A DNA stretch of 64,000 bases from Raphanus sativus (lineage: Eukaryota; Streptophyta; Magnoliopsida; Brassicales; Brassicaceae): assembly GCF_000801105.2 (NCBI RefSeq), contig NC_079515.1, positions 38,263,920 through 38,327,919 on the forward strand, given 5' to 3'. Shown here one piece after another: positions 35,015-46,277 of the stretch (its first letter is position 1; every line of letters begins with the position of its first letter). Both the position numbers and the translations under genes were made by a program. The notes beneath the pieces are model-generated. The model made no database searches. It was not told where the DNA came from and saw nothing but the letters and a program-made list of their open reading frames with translations.

Positions 35015-37169
35015 TCAGTCTGCCACACTGACCTGTTTCTCCTTCCCACTCTCATTGTCGTTCACCTCTCCCTCCTTGTTCCCCACTTGCTTACGAAAGT
35101 ACACCTGCTGCATCGTATCGTAACCCTTGAGCGCTTCAACCTCCTTATTCTGGTCAAGTAGCTCCTGAGAAAGCAATGATAATAAGCATCCTCTACTTCA
35201 AAAGAGATTAAAGGAAGACACTGTTAATAAAACCAACGGTTTCACCTGAAGCTCATGGAACAATTCATCTGCAAACGGTTTTCCATTGCAGTTTCTAGAG
35301 ATGGAATCAACAAGTGAGAGAAGCTTCTGAACTTGCACGGCTTTCTTGCGCTTATCCTTCTCAAACAGTAGCATTCGATTGTCACATAGCTCCAGCATCT
35401 CCTTATTCTGGTCAAGTAGCTCCTGAGAAAGCAATGATAATAAGCATCCTTTACTTATTGCAGTTTCTAGAGATGGAATCAACAAGTGAGAGAAGCTTCT
35501 GAACTTGCTCGGCTTTCTTGCGCTTATCCTTCTCAAACAGTAGCATTCGATTGTCACATAGCTCCAGCATCTCCTTATTCTGGTCAAGTAGCTCCTGAGA
35601 AAGCAATGATAATAAGCATCCTTTACTTATTGCAGTTTCTAGAGATGGAATCAACAAGTGAGAGAAGCTTCTGAACTTGCTCGGCTTTCTTGCGCTTATC
35701 CTTCTCAAACAGTAGCATTCGATTGTCACATAGCTCCAGCATCTCCTTATTCTGGTCAAGTAGCTCCTGAGAAAGCAATGATAATAAGCATCCTTTACTT
35801 ATTGCAGTTTCTAGAGATGGAATCAACAAGTGAGAGAAGCTTCTGAACTTGCTCGGCTTTCTTGCGCTTATCCTTGTCAAACAGTACCATCCGATTGTCA
35901 CATAGCTCCAGCATCTCCTACAAAACCACACAATGCAAAAATATACATCATTTTCTTTGAAAAAGGCAGGAGAGAAAAGACAAAAGACACTGACTATCAG
36001 AAACTCAGGGGACGCCTGAGCCAAATACTCCTCCAATTTCTTTGCTCGAGCTTTCTCAAATATACCCAAGAGATGAGATATGATGACCTCCACTGGCAGC
36101 GTTTGAGCCTATAACCAAACATTCATCAAGAGTAATCAGGAAAATGAGAAGCTTGTAAATATATGCAAAACATGTACATGAATGAGAAGCTTGTACGTAC
36201 CACCTTCCCTTTAACCAAAACATAGCTTCCATCAAGGGTATGAACAAGCTTGCCATATCCCATCATAGGCACCGTTTGAACCTATAACCAAACATTCATC
36301 AAGAGTAATAATAATAATAATATAATTAAAGGCCACCAATACAAAAACCATTAAACAAAAGAAAAAAAAAACCTGATTGAGCTTAAGGGATGTTGATCCA
36401 CGAGGAGGGTGGTAATTCGGGTCCATCTGAAGCACCTTTGGGAGGCCAATGTGGGTAGGGTCCATATGTTGGCGTTTGGCAGGCTTCCCCTCGGATGATA
36501 CCCCCACAGTAACTGCTTTACCTTTATCAGCCACCTTGTTATGATACATAAAGTTAAGCCAGTAGACAGCTTTGTTGAAACGCTCAAAGCAATCCGTTAT
36601 CCTCAGCAGGCGAAAGGAGCCACTCGCTTGGATGTAATCAGGTTGTAGCCAGTACTTCTGACAAACGCATCCACCTGGAAGGTCTATGGGACGGTGAACC
36701 GGTAGCCACATGATTCCAAAACCCTCGGGATCTTTTTCAGAGATAAAAAGCCATGATCTTTTGGTTTCATCAGGTTCAAGCTCCCTCCAAAAGACTCTCC
36801 CCTGTTCCCACGGGTTACTGCAAATATCGCTTGCAGCTACATGAGGGACACCACAATGTTTTCTTCGCCTCTTTGACAACAAAATCTTTCGAGACATCTC
36901 AAAGATTTCTGGATCTTTCTTCCCATCGATGAAAGTGATTGCGTTTCCGATTCCTTCTCCGTTTACGGCAAGCTCACGATGGGAGTCTGAGCAATAGTCG
37001 TGAACCGGTATCTCACAGCGCCAAAGATAGCACTGTATGCTAATCCTCTCTGGAGCGAAGATGTTATCAAACACTCGACTGCAAAAAAAATTGAGATCGC
37101 GATTGAAAATCAGATCTCGCCAAAAAAGAAACAGAAACAGATGCGATCCAAATCAAAACTACTCACCAT
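35015..37169 (-). CDS. Unrecognised plant gene, coding end disrupted by a tandem exon array
   Basis: Not recognised. The minus-strand exon chain is 36373-37078 (main exon), 36204-36281, 35995-36108, an exon starting 35917, then after the array 35246 upward, and 35015-35164 (end KEKQVSVAD, stop). The main exon encodes about 235 residues with many Trp/Cys ([63 protein letters not shown]) and a basic KRRRKH. Later exons form a helical, charged region ([36 protein letters not shown]) likely to be coiled coil. The ATG at 37167-37169 sits directly before a strong donor (GTGAGT), but joining it to the acceptor at 37078 meets a stop within five codons, so the true start is unknown. The repeated exon also ends in stop codons. 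The gene may be truncated or a pseudogene. Confidence 0.55.
35286..35919. repeat. Tandem array, 172-bp unit, 3 full copies plus one partial
   Basis: The word TTGCAGTTTCTAGAGATGG recurs at 35286, 35458, 35630 and 35802, spaced exactly 172 bp, and the units are nearly identical. On the minus strand each unit holds ELLDQNKE joined to [31 protein letters not shown], then a 32-base intron remnant (GTAAAGGATGC...TTTCTCAG). In the unduplicated gene order these belong to two different exons (last exon begins [12 protein letters not shown] at 35164). The unit therefore arose by a duplication joining the last exon's start to the previous exon's start. Confidence 0.92.
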
Positions 37170-38746
37170 GATGCAAGTGAAGAATCCAGAGTGATGATGA
37201 TTCGAGCGAAGAATGGAAAGCTACCAGAGTGACCAAGTCGGAGAGACGACGGAGAGCGAGCGAAAGTTCAATTGATTTTGATTTTCTTGGTTTTTGTTTC
37301 TCGAGAGTTGCAATATATACCGCTTTTAAAAAAAAAAAAATATATATATATATATATACCGCTTTGGAATTAGGTTAACCGGTGGTGGTTTAATTTGAAC
37401 TTAATGTTCCCTTTTATTGGAAACACAAAATCTTGTAATTTTGTCATTTTACAATTAAAAAAAAAAAGAAGGGATGCGAAATAAAATAAAAAACTGAACC
37501 GATAAGAGTAAACCAAACCACAAAAATTCATTATAATAAACCAAATTTAATTAACACTCCAATCTAGGAACGTCCAGCTCTTATATGCAACTGTGGTTGT
37601 CTCTATCAATCTTGAGTTTATGAATCTGACAAATTAGTATGTTTTAATATTTACCACACAGTTTATTCTTTTCCAAAACAAAATTTATATGGTCTGTAAA
37701 TTCAAACAAAGATCTTAAACATTTTGGAAATATTTGGTGTATATACACTTCATTCGGAATATTAAGAATTAATATGTTCAATTTTTAGAACAATCATTTA
37801 TTATAACTAAAGAATCTTCCCCAAGATCGTATTAGTAACATTCAAATTATTTGCATGGCCGGTTAAATGCTTTCATTTGTAGATTTGGTTTAATCATTGA
37901 ATATTGTATTAAACGTAACTATATAATGTTAGTTTTGTTCTCCGATCATGGTTATTGATGTGTTTCGTAGACCAACGTTACATAATTGTATGGTCGGTTT
38001 AACACCTGTTATACACTTGCCGAGTTATTCAACTAATTAGAGAATGTCGTTTGTGTCTTCCATTTGTAGGTTAAGGATGAATTTGGAATTAATAATTTTG
38101 AATTGAAAGGAAGTAACATTTCAAAGTACCCTGTCAAAGTTCACGTTTGAATTGAAAATGAACTGATCTATCATCTATGTATCATCATTCAAGTGTTATA
38201 CCATGCTCTCAATAATGATATGAATAAATTTATAGGCGACACCGATAGTGGATACTCAAAGATTATTTGCAAACGTGTTTGGCTGATTTGTGATACATTT
38301 TGTACGATGAGTGTTTTTGGATCGGACTATATAGGTTGGTGGATGCTTAGACCACCTCCATCCATTAGAACCCCCAATATACACAATTTAGAGACTTTAC
38401 AGTTCTATATGTTTCAATTAACTACAATTAATATATTTTTAAAATAATTAAAAATAAAGTATTATTAGAAAATAAATATATTAATATACTATTCAAAATA
38501 CCATGATGACTGAATAGAAATACCAATCAAAAATTATGTAAGAAAATAGATTATTATTACTAATAATCACCGATATATACTGAAAATCGAAAAATTAATA
38601 TAAAAAAATATTTTTATTGTTTTATGTGTTTATAAAATTAAAACATCAAATAAAACCGTAAAAAACATAAAAGACAAAGAGTAGCAAATAATAATAAGTT
38701 TAAATGTTACACATAAAAAAAGAAGAAAAAGGGTAGTAGCAATGGT
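37170..38746. other. AT-rich spacer
   Basis: Holds the 5' leader and promoter of the unknown gene and an (AT)n tract near 37340-37358, then featureless AT-rich sequence to the stop of the F-box/LRR gene. Confidence 0.4.
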
Positions 38747-40245
38747 CTAGTCGAAATATACGATTTCGGTAGAAACAACTCCAACAAGGGTAAAAAGATC
38801 CCTACGGGTTTGAAAAATTGTGGCAGCATCGACCACAACATCTTCAGGGAACACCACTCGCACTCGTGGGATGCATTCAGTTCCCGCAAGCAAACTCTTC
38901 AAGTGTAGAAGCTCTTTAGCAGTTCCTTTATAACCAACAACATGCAGCTCCTTGACTTGGAACTGACCAATAGTAACATTGCCTGTGTAACCACCATCTT
39001 CCAGACCCTGGAGGAGCATGCATGCATGCAACGACTAAGTACAAGTCTCTCTCTCTATAGATAAGATAATATAGAGTGTTTTGCTTATTAGTAAAAAAAT
39101 ATATATATACCTGGATGATCAGTGTTTCAACCTTTGGAGACTGCTTAAGCAGATATGGCAGCAGTTTCCAATTTTGTTCGTTGTAACTCCCAAAAGATAA
39201 GTTAACTAGATTCTTGAACACCGGTAAAACTAGTCGTCCATCTTCAACACATCGAGAAATCACCTGAAACACACCCACATATAAGAACTGGTCTCAAGTG
39301 AAAAAAAAAAACACAAAGAAGACTACTTACATCAGCAGAAGCGGGAGAAAGATGCAGGATCTCGACGTTGCTTATCCCTATAATGAGACCCGACAGATCC
39401 GGATCTTTGATCGTTTTAGAGTAACGAATATCTAGCCTAGCTTCCACAAGGGAAGCCAAGTTCACATATGTGTACTCCTCTAACGCAAAATCGCGGTAGT
39501 TAAGGGACACAAGACTTGGGGCGTCAAGTGTCATACCATCCCACCTTGCAAACTGAAACTCATAGTAAACTGATAGCTTCTTAATGGTCGGATTAGATAT
39601 GTAGAATGGGGCTCCTTCACACTCGCGGTGACGTACATATAACTCCTCCAGCAATGGACATCCACGAAGAAGCACACCACACAGATCGTCACGTCCAAAA
39701 ACAATAGTGTCGATGAAGAGACTCTTGAGCGCTGGAAGAGACACATTTGGAGGAAACTCCCCAAGATAAATTTGTGTTCCCAGTGACAGCTTAACCAGCG
39801 TCTTGCTCGTTAAGAGCTCAGAGGGTAGAAAAAGGTGTTTATACTTCCTTTTGAAACTCAGGCTCATCTCCAAAACACCACGCTCTAGTGCATTACATAT
39901 CCAGCCGGACGCATGAGCCATTTCCCTCTTCACGTCCACGTCGTGAATGCGAAACTTGAGAGAGAAGTTATTGATAGGAGAACCGCATTGCAAAGCCAGT
40001 GTTCTGTCCACAAAATTCCTGAAGCTCTCCCGGATCACGGGCCACTCTTCTTTACCCTCTTCAGGTTTCACCAAATCAGAATCATCGAAATCAAGAGTGT
40101 GCACTAATCTAAACACATTCCTCCACTTTTTAGCAAGAACAGATGTTGAAGCAGCAAGTTTGGTTGGAAGTAAGGACAAGATCTTTCCCAGGACCTCGTC
40201 AGGAAGCCAGCTGATTGCATCTCTCAACTCACTGTTGGCTTCCAT
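38747..40245 (-). CDS. F-box/LRR-type protein
   Basis: Three exons on the minus strand: 39331-40245, 39111-39263, 38747-39007; phase 0 at both junctions, 442 residues. The F-box is at about residues 9-50 (AISWLPDEVLGKILSLLPTKLAASTSVLAKKWRNVF). Next comes a leucine-rich region typical of plant F-box/LRR proteins (LFLPSELLTSKTLVKLSLG, PALKSLFIDTIVF, LLRGCPLLEELYV, SLVSLNYRDFALEEY). The final exon holds an FBD-like segment, VKELHVVGYKGTAKELLHLKSLL. It is likely an SCF ubiquitin-ligase receptor of unknown substrate. The frame also has an ATG at 40284, but TTTCAG just inside it looks like a leader-intron acceptor, so MEANSELRDA at 40245 is chosen. I do not recall this gene in the equivalent Arabidopsis interval. 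Confidence 0.85.
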
Positions 40246-40387
40246 ATAGACACTCACAACCCAGCCTCCTTCTGCCTGAAACATATGAAGTGAGCTCTCA
40301 AAATATGAGGAACAAAGACCATAGATGATAAAAAAGGTGCAAGGGATTAAAAGCTTGATGGATTCGAGCTACAACAGTTTCATCAAA

Positions 40388-40655
40388 GCTCAAAAGAATG
40401 ACACTTTGAAAGCTTGTAAGAAACAGAGTAAACAATATGGAGAAAACAGAGTAAACCAGTTGGAGAAAACAGAGTGAACTTGTTGGCTTCCATAAAGAAA
40501 GAACAAGTCTCCACTTTCAAAAGTTACATCAAACTCAAACTATCTATAAGAGATTGGAAGCTCAAAAGAATGACACTTTGAGCGATTGTAAGAAACAGAG
40601 TAAACTACCATATGATGGAGAAAACAGAGTAAACCAACATGGAGAAAACATAGAA
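40388..40655. repeat. Imperfect duplication, 172-bp offset, with inner ~23-bp repeats
   Basis: GCTCAAAAGAATGACACTTTGA starts at 40388 and again at 40560. Each copy is followed by TGTAAGAAACAGAGTAAAC and then by short repeats of ATGGAGAAAACAGAGTAAAC type. It lies just upstream of the F-box/LRR gene, likely in its 5' leader or promoter. Confidence 0.7.
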
Positions 40656-41317
40656 CACAGAGAAGTTGTACAATTCACATCAATGGTACTCCACAATGGA
40701 AAAGAACAAAACCAAACTAAAAGAGGGTTTATAGCTTCAACCTTTTCGTTTTGAATTGAATACGAACCGGCGGAGGACGTCAAACAGATGATGATAAAGG
40801 GATTCTTCGTTTCAGATCTACCTACCGTCAAAGATGAGATGTTAGGGAAGACAAGAAGATAAAGGTAAAAGATTAATAATAATTGAAAAAAAAAGTTAAT
40901 TCGAATCTTCTTTTTGTCAATTTTATATTATTTTTTTTTGAAAAAATTGCCAATTTTATATTTGATATTTAATATCTTAGATATATCTTATTAAAGCTGA
41001 ATAAAGATTTATCGACCACAAAAGGAGTTTATTAAGAATATTTTCATTTTTTTAAACTAAATTATTTTCATATTTGATATTTATAAAATTTAGAAATCGT
41101 TTTGGAAACTGCTAAAGATTTTACAAAAAGGTATTTTATAAAAAAAAAAATCAACTATAAATTGCTAACCCAAAAAGGTAACGAATAAAAAGAAAATCTC
41201 AAATCTAATAATCTGAAACCTACTTTGAAAGTCAAATTGTCAGAGAACTGCATTCATTACCATTAGTGACACGTGGGGTGGTCCGTGGTCTTAACTCTCT
41301 TTTTTCTTTTTTTCAAA
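40656..41317. other. AT-rich spacer before the composite Helitron
   Basis: No gene. The last ~50 bases contain GGTGGTCCGTGGTCTTAACT, part of which recurs just beyond the far end of the Helitron cluster. Confidence 0.4.
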
Positions 41318-44300
41318 CTAGTTGTTGTGCCCGCTCAAGCGGGCCTAATCATTTTACAATTACCGACTAAATATCATGATAAGTTATTGGTTATGATCTT
41401 TAAGTTTTTAATAGAATATCAAATTATTTATATATGAAATTTATGTATTAAAATACATATATTCATTATTTCGTTAATTTCTTGAAAGCTTTCATATATA
41501 TAGTAGAAATATTTTCACTATATATTTTTGCAACTAATTTTATTTATGATTGAAAGATATTCTTTTTAGATGATAATATATATATATATATATATAGAAA
41601 TCATTTTTTAATCTTTACTAAAAATATTCTTGGATAATAACAAAATATGTATATGAATTATCTTTTTTATTTTAATAATATTTTTATTATATCAGTTTTA
41701 GTGAGTTATCTGATTTCATAAAGATTAAATTCATTTTTATGTTTGGGTTTTATTATATTAAATCATAATTACTAAATATTTTATAGTTACTCATTAATAT
41801 ATGCGTTACTAACTAAAAGACTATGATAATAAATTATTATTTTATTTCACTTGAAAATTCTTACACTTTATTTATATTTTTTTGAAATTTCTTTGTACAC
41901 ATATTTATTATATATAAATAAATTTTGAAAGTCACTTAATATTCTCTTTTCAAATATATAAAATTAAAAAATTTATTCGTTTAATATTTAGTTATATACT
42001 TTTTGTTTTCAACTTTATATTTTATAAAAAAAATTCAGATAACAACACAACATACATATAGGAATTATATTTATATTCTAAAATATTTTTAGATTTTGGA
42101 TAAATCTTATTATTATTAATTTTAATCAATTATATAATTAAATAAATCAATTTTCGTTTTTATTTTAGTTTAATATTCTTTTTCAATTATATAAAATTAA
42201 AAAAAATATTGATTAATATTTAGTTATATAATTTATGTTTTCAACTTTATATTTTTAAAACAAATTCAGATAACAACACAACATACATATAGGAATTATA
42301 TTTATATTTTAATATATTTTTAGATTTTGGATAAATCTTACTATTATTAATTTTAATCAATTATCTAATTAAATAAATTAATTTTCGTTTTTATTTTTAG
42401 ATTAGTTATATATTTTATTCATTAAGGGTAGTATCGATATTAACCACTCTAACTTTTAACGTTGAGATATTAATTATCTAGGTGATTTTCCCGTGCTCAT
42501 ACACGGATATAAATATTTATAAAGTAAATACATTATAATATTTATTTACATTACGATAGTTTATTAATTTTTTTAATTATTCTGTTATTTATATTGTAAT
42601 CAATATGCATGGTTTTTTTAAATAACATTGTGTTACTTTAATTAGATTATAATTTTGGATATAATATCTCGACTGTTTGGTTATTATTTGGATATATTAG
42701 ATAATATTTACTTTTTATGATTTAACTAAAATATTTTGTTATACCGATTAAAATTTTGATTAACTTCTTTTATTTCATATAGTTTGATTCTTGCCTTAAA
42801 TTTGTGTATATATTTTAGTAGGATTATGTATAATTTAATAGTATTGATTAATTCAAAGTTACATCTTAATTGTAATAGTTGGTTAATATATGTGTAGTAT
42901 TATTTGAGAATTTCATATTTATTTATTAAAATATTGAGAATAAATGAGAATACATTATTTTTATTTAATGTTTTACTTTGTATAAAATAATTTGGATTGG
43001 TTTAGTTACTCATTGGTGGGTATATTGTGTTACATATTTCCGTAAATTTAAGTATAACTATTTCTAATCTAATTCAACCAAATCATATTTATTGTATTCA
43101 TTGCATTAGTTTGGTTTTCATCTTAGATGTGTATATATATTTATGAATTGGCTATTTATAAATAGCCCATGACTATGTTAATTTTATAGTACTTGGTTAT
43201 TTGGAATATGTTAATTATCACAAATAAAATTATAAAAATAAAGTGATGATAGGTACAAAATTGCATACAAATATAATCGATACATTCTAAAAGTAATATT
43301 AACTCTTTATTTTAATATCAAGATTATTTTTTAAAAATTCCTTTTTATGAAATAAAATTATGTATAAAAATTATTTTTGGTTTAAGTTTATAAATATTTT
43401 CTTTATCGTACATGTTATTTGAAAAATATAAAAGGGAACATAAAAATAATAAATTAAATTTTATTCATTAAAGATATCTTAGTTTATGCTATTTAAATTA
43501 TTTTGTAATAATATGAGAAATATATTGATTTAAATAAAATGCTTAATAATTTTTAAAATATATATTATATTGTTAAGATTATTTTAAAAAGGGAAGATTA
43601 TTTTTCTTTACTTTAAAATCAAAATTATTTTGAAATTTCCTTATTATGAATTACACTATATATAAAAGATATTTTCGGTTTTAAATTTATAAATTTTCTT
43701 TATATATAGGTTATTAGGTGTGTTGCCCGCATTTGCGGGCACAATTTTCTTACGAATATTTATTAGTTTATATATTTTACTAAAATATTTATGCTTATTA
43801 TTGTATTAAAATTTTAAAAACACTAACATATTAAAAATAATTTTGATTTTGAAATCTTATACTTTTGTTACCATTTTTTGTACACTTATTTGTACTTATA
43901 TTTTGCTCATATTTTCTATTTTTTCAATTATTTATATTTTCCATTACATATATTGCTCATCTATACTATTTAAACATAAATAATAATTTTTTTACCAAAA
44001 GTAATAGTTGGATCAATACATTTATTGTTAAATTAAAATAAAAATAATATATATTTTTATTAAAACAATATGATTAATATAAGTTCGTTTTATTTTAATA
44101 TATATTTTTAGATTTTGGATAATTATTATTAATATTAATTTTAATAATTTAGCTAATAAAAAAATGAAAATTAGTTTTTTATTTTGTTGTTAATTTATGT
44201 TTTATTCATTAAGGGTATAAATGATATTGACCACTCTAATTTTTTAATTTAAAGATATATTTTTAGATTTTGGATAATTCTTATCATTATTAATTTTATT

Positions 44301-44598
44301 TACTTATGTAATAAAAAAAATTATTTTTATTTTGTAGGTAATTTATATATGTATCCATTAAGGATATAAACAGTATTAATCACTCTAATTTTTTATTTTA
44401 AATATATATTTTTAAATTTTGGATAATTCTTATCATTATTAATTTTAATTAGTTAATTAATCATAAAATTAAAATTTGTTTTTATTTTTATGAATAATTT
44501 ATATGTTTATTCATTAAGGGTATAAACGATATTAACCAGTCTAACTTTTAACGTGAGAGCTCCGTTGCGAAAAATCACCTCGCAAATAATAGTATAGA
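41318..44598 (-). mobile_element. Composite cluster of Helitron copies
   Basis: The outer 3' end (minus strand) is CTAG at plus 41318-41321 next to the hairpin GCCCGC-TCAA-GCGGGC. The outer 5' end TCTATACTATTATTTGCG ends at plus 44598. The flanks are A (41317) and T (44599). Two inner 3'-type ends occur: CTAGGTGATTTTCCCGTG with hairpin CCGTG/CACGG near 42478-42510, and TTAGGTGTGTTGCCCGCA with hairpin TGCCCGCA/TGCGGGCA near 43713-43740. Subterminal words such as ATTAACCACTCTAACTTTTAACG recur before each. The 3.3 kb is therefore about three related copies in the same orientation, arranged head to tail. It is very AT-rich and has no Rep/helicase frame. Confidence 0.7.
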
Positions 44599-45941
44599 TG
44601 GGTGGTCTTAACTCTCAAGTGTGTTCCCAACTTGCCATAAGCCCAAAATATTAAGCCCGAGAATCTTACAATGTGTTTTTGTAGATGTTTAATACTAAGG
44701 TTTACTTAGGTTTCAAGTTATCTTACTAGATCTAAAACATTATGAGTGTGCTAGATACTTTGGTTACAATAAAATCACTTCAACTTGGCTAGAAAATACA
44801 ACAGCGTTGGTACGAGACAGTAGTCATTTGGATCTGCCAGCACTATACTAATACATCCTCGTTAAGTTAAAAATCTAAATTTTTATTTAGTATCTTTAAG
44901 CGTTACAAAGTAAAACAAAATCTCTTCGAATATCTAAAAGAACATTTACGAGAAAATATAGGTCATGGTATTACCAAATTACTATCATTAGGAATTAACA
45001 CCACACGAAATTTGAAATAGTTTGAAATAGTCTGCATAATTATCGCCTTAGAGTAGAACGAAGGTGATAAACACAAATGAATTGTATGACGGATGTAAGT
45101 AGTAGATAGAAGAAGTCGTTGAGTCGATGACCGAACTCGGACTTGAATGCGTAGATATATCAGTATTCAACATGTTTTTTTTTTTTTTTTGCTAAAACAG
45201 TATTCGACATGTTCTTCGTGAGAATACATTAGAGAGATTTTTTTAAAAAGATTTAGTTTTCAGAATTGTATACTCTGATACCATGAAATTATTTGGAATA
45301 TAATGAGTTATCTTATTATCAAATCAATAGCTCAGTACTTATACAAATTAATGATCCTAAGTAAGTTGATAAGGACTCTAGAGTAAAGTTATCATTTTTT
45401 AATTAACTAGGACTTATCCCCAATAATCTGTTTACATGTGTGTGTAAAATGCATATATATGTCTATTTTAACGTATTTCTTAAATCTATGATACTGTGAT
45501 TGTGAATAATCTTACTTTGTACAGATTTGGAAGCATAGCAGTTTTAAACTAGTACATAAGCTCGAATCAAACAGAGGAGAAAAAAAAAGAGTTTATTGTT
45601 TAGCTATCAAATAGTTGTAAAATAAACAAGTGCGTACATACAAATTCAGTATTTTTACAAATATATGATTCTTTACATATATCATTTATTAATTATGTCA
45701 AATAGTTAATTAGCATTAGCAAGAATAAGACCTTTTGGCTAAAAGAACTGAAGTGAGCAATAATAAAACTTGGATTAAACTGAAAACAAAAGCAGAAAGA
45801 TAAATATTACCAGGAGATTCAGAGCCAACTATATTTGAGAATATACCAAGTCGAATCAACTTCATATCACAAAGTTTTTATATAAATGAAATTAACGAAC
45901 ATTAAACATTTACAATAAAAACACTACTGACAAAAAAGAGC
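44599..45941. other. Gene-free spacer
   Basis: No supported gene. A T-run lies at about 45176-45190. The end is the 3' flank of the small membrane protein gene. Confidence 0.4.
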
Positions 45942-46277
45942 TCAAACTAAAACCTTAGGAGTCCCAGTCTCGTCAGCAAAACTGGGTTTGTGTTTCTTGG
46001 TGGCCCTTAGATAACAAAACACCACCACAAGAAACGTAGTTGCTAAACCACCAAGAATAACTCCACCGCCGGCCACCGATCTGTCCACAGTAGAATGGTG
46101 GTGGCTTCGCCTTACAGTCTCTTCTGAATGTGAAATCTCCGGTGCTTCTGCCTCCTCTCTTGGCCAGTCTTCCCCACCGAACTTTCTTGCTACCGGGGGA
46201 TCACCTTCCGATAATGCTGCTGCCATAGCCAATGCGTACGTTAGAAAGCAGCATAGGACTATAAGTTTTGTAGCCAT
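45942..46277 (-). CDS. Small secretory-type single-pass membrane protein, unknown function
   Basis: Single exon, 111 residues, ATG at 46277. Residues 1-22 (MATKLIVLCCFLTYALAMAAA) form a signal peptide. A hydrophilic part with acids and a His run (SHHHS) follows. A second hydrophobic helix lies at about residues 70-92 (VILGGLATTFLVVVFCYL), with a basic stop-transfer RATKKHK and a short cytosolic tail. A type I membrane topology is expected. By position it corresponds to Arabidopsis At3g09280, annotated only as a transmembrane protein as far as I recall. The frame is intact with a clear promoter-side spacer; no function can be assigned. Confidence 0.78.
   Translation of the reverse strand: MATKLIVLCCFLTYALAMAAALSEGDPPVARKFGGEDWPREEAEAPEISHSEETVRRSHHHSTVDRSVAGGGVILGGLATTFLVVVFCYLRATKKHKPSFADETGTPKVLV

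Noticed and set aside
35286..35919. CRISPR-like regular repeats
   Set aside because: Units are 172 bp and coding-derived with no unique spacers, in a plant nuclear genome.
35198..36093. Overlapping minus-strand frames starting MTRIRRCW
   Set aside because: Products of the 172-bp repeat read first in the wrong frame and then in the right one; not separate genes.
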